13,603 nucleotides of DNA from an uncultured Candidatus Melainabacteria bacterium. GTDB taxonomy: Bacteria > Cyanobacteriota > Vampirovibrionia > Gastranaerophilales > Gastranaerophilaceae. The stretch spans positions 1-13,603 of the forward strand of contig CAKUUG010000042.1 in NCBI GenBank assembly GCA_934692665.1, given 5' to 3'. Below, piece by piece: positions 1 to 6,621 of this stretch (position 1 is the stretch's first letter; each line of letters begins with the position of its first letter). The notes below the pieces were generated by a model. The model was not told the origin of the DNA. It ran no database searches and saw nothing but the letters and a program-made list of their open reading frames with translations. A program made the translations under genes and the position numbers.

Positions 1-91
1 CTTTAATCTTGTGACTACAAATTATAAAAAACAAATTATGACAGTTTTTTGCCTATTAATGAATTTTTGTAAAGAAAATTTATTTTATTAT
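1..91. other. Intergenic end of window, nothing recognised
   Basis: AT-rich sequence downstream of the 28-residue-repeat gene. No hairpin with T-tract, tRNA or start codon with ribosome site was found on either strand. Confidence 0.5.
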
Positions 92-1507
92 TTATTTTGT
101 TTCTTTATTGTCTTTTAAAAGGTTTCCATCGCTATCGAAATTCATTATTCTATCAGGTATGCATTCATCTTCGTCAGATTTAAATTTCAGCCAAGTTGAT
201 AGTTTTTTATCTTTAAAGCCAAATGCTTCTTCTGTTGTCCACAATTCGCCATCAAGAGATTTGTAGCCTTTATTAAATTCGAATAATTCTCCGTTTTTGA
301 AAAACAAACATTCTTGTGCTTGGTATGTATTGTCTGCACATTTTTCAAGAGCTTTTTGGTAACTTCTGATTTCATCATCTTTGAAATAGTAACGCCCTTG
401 TGCTCTGTATGAAAAATTAGGATATTTTTCATAACCTTGATTAAATTCATACAATTTCCCATCGTCGAAATTGAAAGATTCTTTTATCATATATGTATTG
501 TTTTTTTGGATTTGAAAACCTTTATCCAATCCAATCAATTTTCCATCTTCAAAATTGAAAGATTCTTCTGCTCTATATGAAGTTTCATCAAGACTTCTAA
601 AGTCTTTGATAAATTTGCACAATTCTCTATCTTCAAAAGCATATATTTCTTCTGCTTCCCACAATTTGCCATTAGGAGATTTGTAGCCTTTGTCAAATTC
701 AAACAACTTTTCTTCTCTAAAATGGAAGCATTCTTGCATTTTTTGTGAATCGTCATCAAAGTTTTCAATACCTTTGAACACGTCTGATAATTTTCCATTT
801 TCAAAGTGAAAATGTTCTTGTACTTTTTTGATATTGTTTTTGGAAAATTCAACTCCGGTAGAAAAACTGTTTAATTTACCATTTTTAGCTTCTATTCTTG
901 TTTTTTCAATAAAATCATCAATTGTTAAAAATTCACCGTTTTGAGAAGCTCTTTTTATCAAAGTTTTTCCATCTTCAGCGAATTTTTCAGCAACTTTTGT
1001 TCCATCTTCTGATGGTTCAACGTTTTTTAGGCTATTCAGCGCTTCTTCGATTGTTTTTTGAGTCGAAGTTTGAATAGTATTTGCTTTTTCTTGAAGTTCT
1101 TGTGCTGATTTTTGGATATTTTGTGCTGCATCTTGGATATTTTTTGCTGAATCTTGGATACCTTGAGCTGTTTTTTGGATATTTTGAGCTGATTCTTGGA
1201 TGTTTTTTGCATTAGATTGAATTTTATTTGCTGTCGTTTTAATTACATCAACAAAATCATCTTCTTTTGGAATATTTTTGGTTTTGCCTTTTTGAGTCAA
1301 TGCAACAACACCACTCACGATAGCAGCCGCTCCGATTGCTGTTGCAAAAGCAATAAGAAGTTTTTTTGCTTTTGATTTTTTTGGTTTATTTGAAAATTCA
1401 ACACTATCTTGCTTTTTTATTGGCAAAGTTTCGTGCGATTTTTTACTTCTTTTTTGGTTATATTTGGCTGTATTTATTTGAAATGAAGGTGTTATCGTTT
1501 TTGTCAT
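92..1507 (-). CDS. Membrane-anchored coiled-coil protein with 28-residue repeats, function unknown
   Basis: I do not recognise this as a named family. The start is set at the ATG at 1505-1507 (protein begins MTKTITPSF), because AAAAGAGA at 1513-1520 lies 5 nt upstream; an in-frame ATG 11 codons earlier has no such site. The 471-residue product has a Lys-rich N terminus, one Ala/Gly-rich hydrophobic segment at about residues 50-70, then eight perfect heptads at about 93-148 of the type A-x-N-I-Q-x-S, with Ala and Ile in the core positions, which should form a long coiled coil. From about residue 219 to the end there are nine consecutive 28-residue units with a consensus near F-x-F-x-D-G-K-L-x-E-F-x-K-G-Y, rich in aromatic and acidic residues and probably beta-hairpin-like (reminiscent of MORN/YwqK repeats, by inference). 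The membrane segment suggests anchoring with the repeats on one side; topology is uncertain. It lies downstream of the pfl terminator, so it is probably transcribed separately. Confidence 0.8.
   Translation of the reverse strand: MTKTITPSFQINTAKYNQKRSKKSHETLPIKKQDSVEFSNKPKKSKAKKLLIAFATAIGAAAIVSGVVALTQKGKTKNIPKEDDFVDVIKTTANKIQSNAKNIQESAQNIQKTAQGIQDSAKNIQDAAQNIQKSAQELQEKANTIQTSTQKTIEEALNSLKNVEPSEDGTKVAEKFAEDGKTLIKRASQNGEFLTIDDFIEKTRIEAKNGKLNSFSTGVEFSKNNIKKVQEHFHFENGKLSDVFKGIENFDDDSQKMQECFHFREEKLFEFDKGYKSPNGKLWEAEEIYAFEDRELCKFIKDFRSLDETSYRAEESFNFEDGKLIGLDKGFQIQKNNTYMIKESFNFDDGKLYEFNQGYEKYPNFSYRAQGRYYFKDDEIRSYQKALEKCADNTYQAQECLFFKNGELFEFNKGYKSLDGELWTTEEAFGFKDKKLSTWLKFKSDEDECIPDRIMNFDSDGNLLKDNKETK
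98..853 (-). repeat. Nine tandem 84-bp coding repeats (28-residue units)
   Basis: Nine back-to-back units of exactly 28 codons without any insertion or deletion between them, each ending near a K-G-Y/F or equivalent turn. Units diverge in sequence but keep the F-x-F, G-K-L and K-G landmarks. A degenerate tenth unit may precede them (about 854-937, ending NGKLNSFSTG). Confidence 0.8.
1064..1231 (-). repeat. Tandem 21-bp repeats encoding heptad coiled coil
   Basis: Eight consecutive heptads in frame (for example AKNIQES, AQNIQKT, AQGIQDS, AKNIQDA, AQNIQKS). At DNA level this is a 21-bp tandem array whose plus-strand core reads approximately cttggatattttgtgctg. It probably expanded by slippage or unequal recombination and may vary in copy number between strains. 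Confidence 0.8.
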
Positions 1508-1641
1508 AATTGTCTCTTTTAAATTTGTATAACCATACAAAATATCTCAAAGAATTTTTTTGCTTGTGCAGACATATTGGCACAAATTTCCAGCAACTAT
1601 ATAAAACAACTAAAAGAAATTTTTTCATATAAATTATACAT

Positions 1642-1673
1642 AAAAAAACAACTCCTAAAATAGGAGTTGTTTT
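1642..1673 (-). terminator. Intrinsic terminator of the split pfl operon
   Basis: A 13-bp perfect inverted repeat (1645-1657 with 1661-1673, loop AAA on the plus strand). On the minus strand it is followed by a run of seven T (complement of 1642-1648). It lies 22 nt after the stop of the glycyl-radical gene. Confidence 0.88.
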
Positions 1674-1695
1674 AAAGTTCTGCTATTAAATACGA

Positions 1696-1947
1696 TTAGC
1701 AGCCACAGTTGATTTTGTTGTGGAAAGTTCTTGAAATAACATCATCTTGTTGTTCTTTTGTTAATTTGATAAAGTTAACAGCATAACCTGAAACTCTAAC
1801 TGTTAGTTGTGGATATTTTTCAGGATGAGCTTGTGCGTCTAATAATGTTTCTTTATTAAACACATTAACATTAAGATGGTGTCCGCCTTTTTCTACATAA
1901 CCGTCTAATAGATTTATTAAATTTTCTTCTTGTTGAGTTGTATTCAT
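1696..1947 (-). CDS. Detached glycyl-radical domain of pyruvate formate-lyase (small subunit)
   Basis: An 83-residue protein that matches only the C-terminal end of pyruvate formate-lyase. It has NLINLLDGY at 9-17, GGHHLNVNV at 21-29, HPEKYPQLTVRVSGYAVNF at 41-59 with the radical-bearing Gly54 inside RVSGYA, then KLTKEQQDDVISRTF. In ordinary PFL (about 760 residues, one chain) this domain is the end of the enzyme; the activase makes a stable radical on the glycine, which is passed to the active-site cysteines. E. coli GrcA (YfiD) is a known stand-alone relative that rescues oxygen-cleaved PFL, but it works beside an intact enzyme. Here the neighbouring large gene has no glycine domain, so this protein is inferred to be an obligatory subunit. 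AAAGGA at 1954-1959 lies 6 nt before the ATG, so it is independently translated. The protein ends NCGC, an unusual cysteine tail for this domain. Confidence 0.93.
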   Translation of the reverse strand: MNTTQQEENLINLLDGYVEKGGHHLNVNVFNKETLLDAQAHPEKYPQLTVRVSGYAVNFIKLTKEQQDDVISRTFHNKINCGC

Positions 1948-1952
1948 TTTTT

Positions 1953-1960
1953 ATCCTTTC
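1953..1960 (-). promoter_or_regulatory. Ribosome binding site of the small pfl gene
   Basis: The minus strand reads GAAAGGAT with AAAGGA 6 nt from the ATG at 1945-1947. It lies entirely in the 22-nt gap between the large and small pfl genes. It shows that the small protein is made by its own initiation and not by read-through or frameshifting. Confidence 0.8.
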
Positions 1961-1969
1961 AAAGATTAA

Positions 1970-4039
1970 TTATTGACAATTTTCTTCGCAACAACCGGCA
2001 TCCAATTCGATTGCCAAGTCGCCCATAAATACTTCATCTTTTCCAAGAGCATTTGGAATAATAGAGAAAGTATTAGAAATACCGTCTTGTGCATCATTAA
2101 ATGGAAGTTTTGCAACAGAAGCCAATGAAGCAACAGCACCATTACTATCTCTTCCATGCATTGGGTTAGCACCAGGAGCTAGTGGGATACCTGCTTTTCT
2201 TCCGTCCGGAGTGTTTCCTGTCTTTTTACCATAAACAACATTTGATGTGATAGTTAAAATTGACATTGTAGGAATAGAATTTCTGTATGTGTGGTGTTTT
2301 CTAATCATTCCCATGAATTTTTTAACCAAATCAACAGCAATAGAGTCTACTCTGTCATCGTTGTTTCCGTATTTTGGGAAATCGCCTTCAACTTCGTAAT
2401 CTACAACAAGACCGTTTTCGTCTCTTATTGTTTTAACTTTTGCATATTTAATTGCAGACAAACTATCTGCTACAACAGACAAACCTGCAATACCTGTTGC
2501 AAAGTATCTTTTTACATCTCTATCATGAAGTGCCATTTGAGAACGTTCATAGCAGTATTTGTCGTGCATATAGTGAATGCAATTTAATGTATTTACATAC
2601 AAACCTGCAAGCCATTCCATCATATCTTCATATTTTTCCATAACTTCGTCATAATTTAGATATTCAGAAGTAACAGGACGATATTTTGGTCCGATTTGTT
2701 CTTTTAATCTTTCATCTATACCGCCATTAATTGCATATAACAAACATTTTGCAAGGTTAGCTCTAGCACCGAAGAACTGCATTTCTTTTCCGACAACCAT
2801 AGAAGAAACACAACATGCGATTGCATAATCATCACCGTGAGTTACTCTCATAAGGTCATCATTTTCATATTGAATAGATGAAGTTTTGATAGAAATGTGT
2901 GCTGCATATTGTTTGAAACCATGTGGCAATCTGGTTGACCACAAAACTGTCATATTAGGTTCAGGAGCAGTTCCAAGGTTTTCTAAAGTATGCAAATATC
3001 TGAATGAGTTTTTAGTAACCAACGGACGACCGTCGATACCTACGCCGCCGATTGATTCTGTAACCCAAGTAGGATCGCCTGAGAATAGTGAATTGTATTC
3101 AGGTGTTCTTGCAAATTTTACTAATCTCAATTTCATAATGAAATGGTCAATCATTTCTTGAGCTTGTTCTTCAGTAATAGTGCCGTTTTTCAAATCTCTT
3201 TCGATATAAATATCCAAGAAAGTTGAAGTTCTGCCGATAGACATTGCAGCACCATTTTGTTCTTTTACAGCTGACAAATAACCAAAATACAACCATTGGA
3301 TAGCTTCTTTTGCATTTGCAGCAGGTTTTCTGATATCAAAACCATAAGAATCACCTAGTTGTGCCATTTCTTGCAAAGCTCTGATTTGTTCAGCTAATTC
3401 TTCTTTTAATTGGATTTTTTCAGCTGTCATTTCGCCATCGATTGAAGCGTGTTGTTCTTTTTTATCTTCGATTAATCTATCGATACCATACAAAGCAACT
3501 CTTCTATAGTCACCAATGATACGGCCACGACCGTAAGCATCAGGAAGACCTGTCAAAATAGCAGCATGACGAGCTTTTCTCATTTCAGGTGTGTAAACAT
3601 CGAAAACACCTTGGTTGTGAGTTTTTCTGTATTTTGTAAAAATTTCTGAAACTTCTGCATCTACTTCATAGCCATAAGATTTGCAAGAAGTTTCTGCCAT
3701 TCTGATACCACCAAAAGGTTGCAATGAACGTTTTAGAGGTTTGTCTGTTTGTAGACCGACGATTGTTTCAAGGTCTTTGTCTATATAACCTGCAGCGTGA
3801 GATGTGATTGTTGAAACAATTTTTGTATCCATATCAACAACGCCGCCGTTTTCTCTTTCTTGTTTAAACAAGTCGCAGCATTCTTGCCACAATTTAGTTG
3901 TAGCAGCTGTTGGACCAGCCAAAAAGCTGGAATCACCTTCATATAGCGTGTAGTTTCTTTGAATAAAGTCACGAACGTTAATTTCTTGTTGCCATTTTCC
4001 GCCAACAAATTCGCTCGTTCTTTCCAGTACTGCTTGCAT
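1970..4039 (-). CDS. pflB: Pyruvate formate-lyase large chain lacking the glycyl-radical domain
   Basis: This 689-residue protein catalyses, with the downstream small chain, CoA-dependent cleavage of pyruvate to acetyl-CoA and formate in the cytoplasm. PFL-specific features run in order: GRGRIIGDYRR near 170-180 (pyruvate-binding arginine region), WSTRLP near 367-372, the adjacent catalytic cysteines Cys409-Cys410 in ACCVSSM, FFGARANLAKCLLYAINGG near 422-440, TITSNVVYGKKTGNTPDGR near 596-614 and ISNTFSIIPNALGK near 654-667. Homology then ends: the chain closes with a divergent tail, ELDAGCCEENCQ, and stops. The RVSGYA radical loop is absent from this chain and sits in the next gene, 22 nt downstream in a different frame. 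Large plus small (689 + 83) is close to normal PFL length. A strong AAGGAG site lies about 9 nt before the ATG. No pflA activase gene is in the window. Confidence 0.95.
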   Translation of the reverse strand: MQAVLERTSEFVGGKWQQEINVRDFIQRNYTLYEGDSSFLAGPTAATTKLWQECCDLFKQERENGGVVDMDTKIVSTITSHAAGYIDKDLETIVGLQTDKPLKRSLQPFGGIRMAETSCKSYGYEVDAEVSEIFTKYRKTHNQGVFDVYTPEMRKARHAAILTGLPDAYGRGRIIGDYRRVALYGIDRLIEDKKEQHASIDGEMTAEKIQLKEELAEQIRALQEMAQLGDSYGFDIRKPAANAKEAIQWLYFGYLSAVKEQNGAAMSIGRTSTFLDIYIERDLKNGTITEEQAQEMIDHFIMKLRLVKFARTPEYNSLFSGDPTWVTESIGGVGIDGRPLVTKNSFRYLHTLENLGTAPEPNMTVLWSTRLPHGFKQYAAHISIKTSSIQYENDDLMRVTHGDDYAIACCVSSMVVGKEMQFFGARANLAKCLLYAINGGIDERLKEQIGPKYRPVTSEYLNYDEVMEKYEDMMEWLAGLYVNTLNCIHYMHDKYCYERSQMALHDRDVKRYFATGIAGLSVVADSLSAIKYAKVKTIRDENGLVVDYEVEGDFPKYGNNDDRVDSIAVDLVKKFMGMIRKHHTYRNSIPTMSILTITSNVVYGKKTGNTPDGRKAGIPLAPGANPMHGRDSNGAVASLASVAKLPFNDAQDGISNTFSIIPNALGKDEVFMGDLAIELDAGCCEENCQ

Positions 4040-4081
4040 TAATTATTTCTCCTTTTTTTTAAGTATTAGTGTCTTACATTA

Positions 4082-4090
4082 ATTCTAACA
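4082..4090 (-). promoter_or_regulatory. Possible extended -10 promoter for the pfl operon
   Basis: The minus strand reads TGTTAGAAT, an extended -10 element (TG, one base, TAGAAT), about 43 nt upstream of the pflB start. No convincing -35 box is seen at 17 bp. It is weak evidence, given here as the best candidate in the divergent intergenic region. Confidence 0.3.
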
Positions 4091-4144
4091 TTAAAAAAGT
4101 GAAAATCTAATTTTTATTTATAAATCTTTAATTTCAAACCATGA

Positions 4145-4150
4145 TATGAT
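4145..4150 (+). promoter_or_regulatory. Possible -10 box of a leaderless acetyltransferase transcript
   Basis: TATGAT ends 6 nt before the ATG at 4157, so transcription would be expected to begin at or next to the start codon. No Shine-Dalgarno sequence precedes this gene, which fits a leaderless message. The -35 region has no clear TTGACA match. Confidence 0.3.
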
Positions 4151-4156
4151 GTGTTT

Positions 4157-4720
4157 ATGCAAATTCGAAACTTAAACAGAGAAGAAAAAACTTTCGCAAA
4201 AAACCTAACGCAACTCGTCTGGGGTGATTTGTATTCATCAAAAAGTGAACAATTGCAAAAGTTCATTTATGACTATACTTTTGAATATTATGATACAAAT
4301 CCTGAATTTTCATTCGGCATTTTTGAAGACGAGTTAAAAGGCTTTATTTTGGCTTGTTTAAAAAATGACTGTAAAAAAATACATTTCGATTTGGACAATT
4401 TAAACAAAAAAGACAAATTTTCATTTCAAGAACTCGTCGATTATGTTGAATTTATGAGTTTAGAAACTGAAAAATTAATGAATGAAGATGATATTTTTTT
4501 AGGAATTTTTGTGAGTACAAAAAAAGGCTTTGGCAGGATTTTGCTACAAAATTTGATTCAAAAAGCAAAACAAAAAAACATAAAAAACATCTATCTTTGG
4601 ACTGACAGCGTCTGCGATTTTGAATATTATGATAAAAATAATTTTATATTAGAAAAAAAATTGAATTATTTTTTAGATAATAAAAAAATAGAAACAATGA
4701 TATACAAAAAACCTATTTGA
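4157..4720 (+). CDS. GNAT-like N-acetyltransferase
   Basis: A 187-residue protein resembling the GNAT family, which transfers acetyl groups from acetyl-CoA to amines; the substrate cannot be read from the sequence. The recognisable part is the acetyl-CoA-binding segment, about residues 113-165: a strand DIFLGIFVS, the pyrophosphate-binding loop TKKGFGRILLQNLI in place of the Q/RxxGxG/A consensus, a helix, the strand NIYLWTDSV, then FEYYDKNNF, typical of the family's last helix and strand (Y-x-K-x-G/N-F). The N-terminal half is divergent. The ATG at 4157 is preferred; an in-frame GTG at 4151 is possible but adds only two residues. No ribosome binding site is visible. The gene is divergent from pflB and convergent with the next gene, with only 26 bp between stop codons. 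Very A-rich codons (long Lys/Asn runs) suggest a fast-evolving accessory gene. Confidence 0.75.
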   Translation: MQIRNLNREEKTFAKNLTQLVWGDLYSSKSEQLQKFIYDYTFEYYDTNPEFSFGIFEDELKGFILACLKNDCKKIHFDLDNLNKKDKFSFQELVDYVEFMSLETEKLMNEDDIFLGIFVSTKKGFGRILLQNLIQKAKQKNIKNIYLWTDSVCDFEYYDKNNFILEKKLNYFLDNKKIETMIYKKPI

Positions 4721-4746
4721 ATTTTGTTGTTTAATTAGTTTGAAAA

Positions 4747-6330
4747 TTACAATACATTATTGTCTTTCATTGTTTTTTCAACAGCTCTGTCTATATCGCT
4801 CAAATCAGGCATAATATAATCAAAATCAAATACCGTAAATTCTCCGACTTTTTGTTTTCCTGTTAATTTTAGTTGTGCCATTGAAGGAAGGTTCACTTCA
4901 TCAAGCACAGCTTGTGCAGCAAATTGTGCTCCAACCGGAGTTTTTATTCTCATAAGTGCATTTCCGCTATAACTCAATGCATAATCAGGAAAATAAGAAG
5001 TACAAGTTGTATTCCAGTCTGGCGTAATAACATCTCCAATTTTAGCATTTTCTAATAAAGCACTATACATATTGTATTTTTCGTATGTTGAGTTTCTTTG
5101 TAATGTTATTCCTCTATACAAATAGTGTTCTTTTTTATTCACCGGAGCTTGTGCCACTGCTTCATATTGTCTTTTTAAAGCTTTTCTAATAAAATCTTTT
5201 TTTCGAAAATCGCAATATTCATCAAATGTAGGCTTGTGACCAAATTTTTTAGTAATCAATGTTATACCTTCTTCATAGTCTTCCTTCCATTCTTCAGTAA
5301 GAGATTCACCAATATCATCTTCAAATTGAAACCATCTCATTTTACCATTTTCAGGCATATCAGATGATAAATATCCACTTACCCTACATTCTAATGGTTC
5401 TTTTTTGTCGAGTTCATCTAATGTTATGCTGAATGTTTCGTATTTGCCATCGTCACGCTTGTATTTTGCTTGGATTTTTTGTACAGAATCACCTGTTGCA
5501 ATATTTATTTCACCTCCGGGGAATGGATTATCATAATCACCCAAAGGATATTTTGGTTCTTGCTCTATTGGAGCTTCTTTTTGTACTTCTTTTTGTATTT
5601 CTTGTTGTGTTTCCGGTTGTTTTGGCTGCGTTTTATTTTCTGCTATTGTTTCCGCTTCTTTTTGTTGAGCTTTATTTTCTATTATTGTTTCAGCTTGTTT
5701 TGGTTGTTCTTTTGGCAACAACGGTTCAGCAGTATCAGATTTAGCTATTGCTTCATCTATAGATTCAACTTCAATTTTTTGCTCAACTTTTGGCTCAATT
5801 TTTATAGGTGCAGCTTGTTCATCAGGGATTTTAGTTTCGCTTTCTATCGGTTTTTTGGATTTTTGAACAGGTTGTTGCGTATCTGATGTCTTAATGGGGT
5901 TATCAGGATTGGCAATTGGTTTTTCAGGTTTTTGAACAGGTTGTTGCGTATCTAGCGTCTTAACCGAGTCACCAGAGTCAACAATTGGTTTTTTAGGAGT
6001 AGGAGTAGAAGATTCAGGTTTTTGCGGTACTTTAGTTTGTTCAATATTGTTGTTATTTGCAAACTTTTTTGTAATCTTTGATAAAAAACCATCAACTATT
6101 TCTTTTGCTTTTGAGCCGAGTTTACCTCTATGTGCCAAAACACCCATACCAAAAGTCAAAGCAACGGTTCCCAATATTCCACCTGCAACTACTTCTTTTT
6201 TGTGCTTTGCAACAAATGTATCTTGTTTCAAACCGTTATCTTTAGCAACTTGTTTATTTTCAGTATTTTGTCGAATTTTGTTATCTTCAATATATTTTTG
6301 ACTGGCTTGGCTTAATTTTATATCAGACAT
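4747..6330 (-). CDS. Membrane-anchored protein with C-terminal ADP-ribosyltransferase-like domain
   Basis: A 527-residue protein starting at MSDIKLSQ (ATG 6328-6330), chosen because GGAAAGGAA at 6335-6343 lies just upstream; an in-frame ATG at 6370 would add 14 residues without that spacing. Layout: polar N terminus, one hydrophobic Gly/Ala-rich segment at about 47-66, a long Pro/Gln/Lys/Glu-rich linker at about 85-260 with internal repeats, and a folded C-terminal half. The end resembles ADPRT/VIP2-type ADP-ribosyltransferases, which move ADP-ribose from NAD to proteins: YLYRGI with Arg406, then TTCTSY at 441-446 in the place of the STS motif, then MRIKTPVGAQ and a closing strand GEFTVFDF. 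The expected Glu-x-Glu before the last strand reads Met-Ala-Gln (484-486), so activity is doubtful. A secreted or surface effector, or a dead relative, are both possible. Family assignment is from motif memory only. Confidence 0.65.
   Translation of the reverse strand: MSDIKLSQASQKYIEDNKIRQNTENKQVAKDNGLKQDTFVAKHKKEVVAGGILGTVALTFGMGVLAHRGKLGSKAKEIVDGFLSKITKKFANNNNIEQTKVPQKPESSTPTPKKPIVDSGDSVKTLDTQQPVQKPEKPIANPDNPIKTSDTQQPVQKSKKPIESETKIPDEQAAPIKIEPKVEQKIEVESIDEAIAKSDTAEPLLPKEQPKQAETIIENKAQQKEAETIAENKTQPKQPETQQEIQKEVQKEAPIEQEPKYPLGDYDNPFPGGEINIATGDSVQKIQAKYKRDDGKYETFSITLDELDKKEPLECRVSGYLSSDMPENGKMRWFQFEDDIGESLTEEWKEDYEEGITLITKKFGHKPTFDEYCDFRKKDFIRKALKRQYEAVAQAPVNKKEHYLYRGITLQRNSTYEKYNMYSALLENAKIGDVITPDWNTTCTSYFPDYALSYSGNALMRIKTPVGAQFAAQAVLDEVNLPSMAQLKLTGKQKVGEFTVFDFDYIMPDLSDIDRAVEKTMKDNNVL
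5851..5965 (-). repeat. Direct repeat in the Pro/Gln linker of the ADP-ribosyltransferase-like gene
   Basis: Two copies of a roughly 45-bp segment (about 5851-5894 and 5921-5965), both containing tttttgaacaggttgttgcg and encoding KT-x-DTQQPVQK-x-x-KPI. A second short protein repeat of the form KQ/EAETI-x-ENK occurs nearby, at about 5620-5700. It is consistent with slippage growth of a flexible linker. Confidence 0.7.
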
Positions 6331-6334
6331 AGCA

Positions 6335-6343
6335 TTCCTTTCC
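6335..6343 (-). promoter_or_regulatory. Ribosome binding site deciding the start at 6330
   Basis: The minus strand reads GGAAAGGAA, with AAGGA 5 nt before the ATG at 6328-6330. It supports that start over the upstream in-frame ATG at 6370-6372. Confidence 0.7.
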
Positions 6344-6488
6344 GCTATAAATATGATAAAAAATTTCGCCAAGAAAAAATGCTATTTTTTTAAAGTTATG
6401 TTAACAAAGATTTTTCAACAAAAAACCTCTAAACTTCTCCAATATTAAACCAGATTTTTTATCGACCAAAGCAACACTTAAAAATAAA

Positions 6489-6570
6489 TGTCGACAGGGG
6501 GACTTGAACCCCCACGAGTCGCCTCACATGCACCTCAAGCATGCTTGTCTACCAATTCCAACATGTCGAC
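6489..6570 (-). tRNA. tRNA-Leu, anticodon GAG
   Basis: An 82-nt class II tRNA read on the minus strand. The acceptor stem GTCGACA pairs with TGTCGAC, with discriminator A; CCA is not encoded. It has a D-arm with GAATTGGTAGA, an anticodon stem CATGC/GCATG with loop TTGAGGT (anticodon GAG, reading CUC and CUU), a long variable arm GAG-GCGA-CTC and a T-arm GGGGG-TTCAAGT-CCCCC. It lies 51 bp downstream of gpsA on the same strand and may be processed from the same transcript; no clear separate promoter or terminator was found. Confidence 0.96.
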
Positions 6571-6621
6571 AGAAGTGTTATTTAATTTTCGAACTTTATT
6601 TTAACACAAAAACTACAAAAA

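Noticed and set aside
187..852. Two minus-strand open frames overlapping the 28-residue repeat gene
   Set aside because: They arise because 84-bp repeats keep stop codons out of the alternative frame; no ribosome sites and no sensible protein composition.
1064..1231. Short regular repeats considered as a CRISPR array
   Set aside because: They are 21-bp in-frame heptad codon repeats without unique spacers.
2291..3161. Plus-strand open frames opposite pflB
   Set aside because: Antisense to a strongly conserved enzyme gene, without ribosome sites or family motifs.
5360..5400. RVSGY motif inside the ADP-ribosyltransferase-like protein (ECRVSGYLSS), the same five residues as the glycyl-radical loop
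   Set aside because: No flanking similarity to the radical domain (no upstream HPEKYPQLT and no downstream KLTKEQQ), so it is a chance pentapeptide match and not a second radical site.
5433..5886. Plus-strand Phe/Leu-rich frames resembling membrane proteins
   Set aside because: Complement of the Gln/Lys/Glu-rich linker; hydrophobic look is an artefact of reading purine-rich codons on the opposite strand.
6331..6488. Search for a terminator or promoter between the tRNA and the ADP-ribosyltransferase-like gene
   Set aside because: A TTGGCG-17 bp-TATAGC pair exists on the minus strand, but its start point would fall inside the ribosome site, so I did not call it; no convincing hairpin was found.
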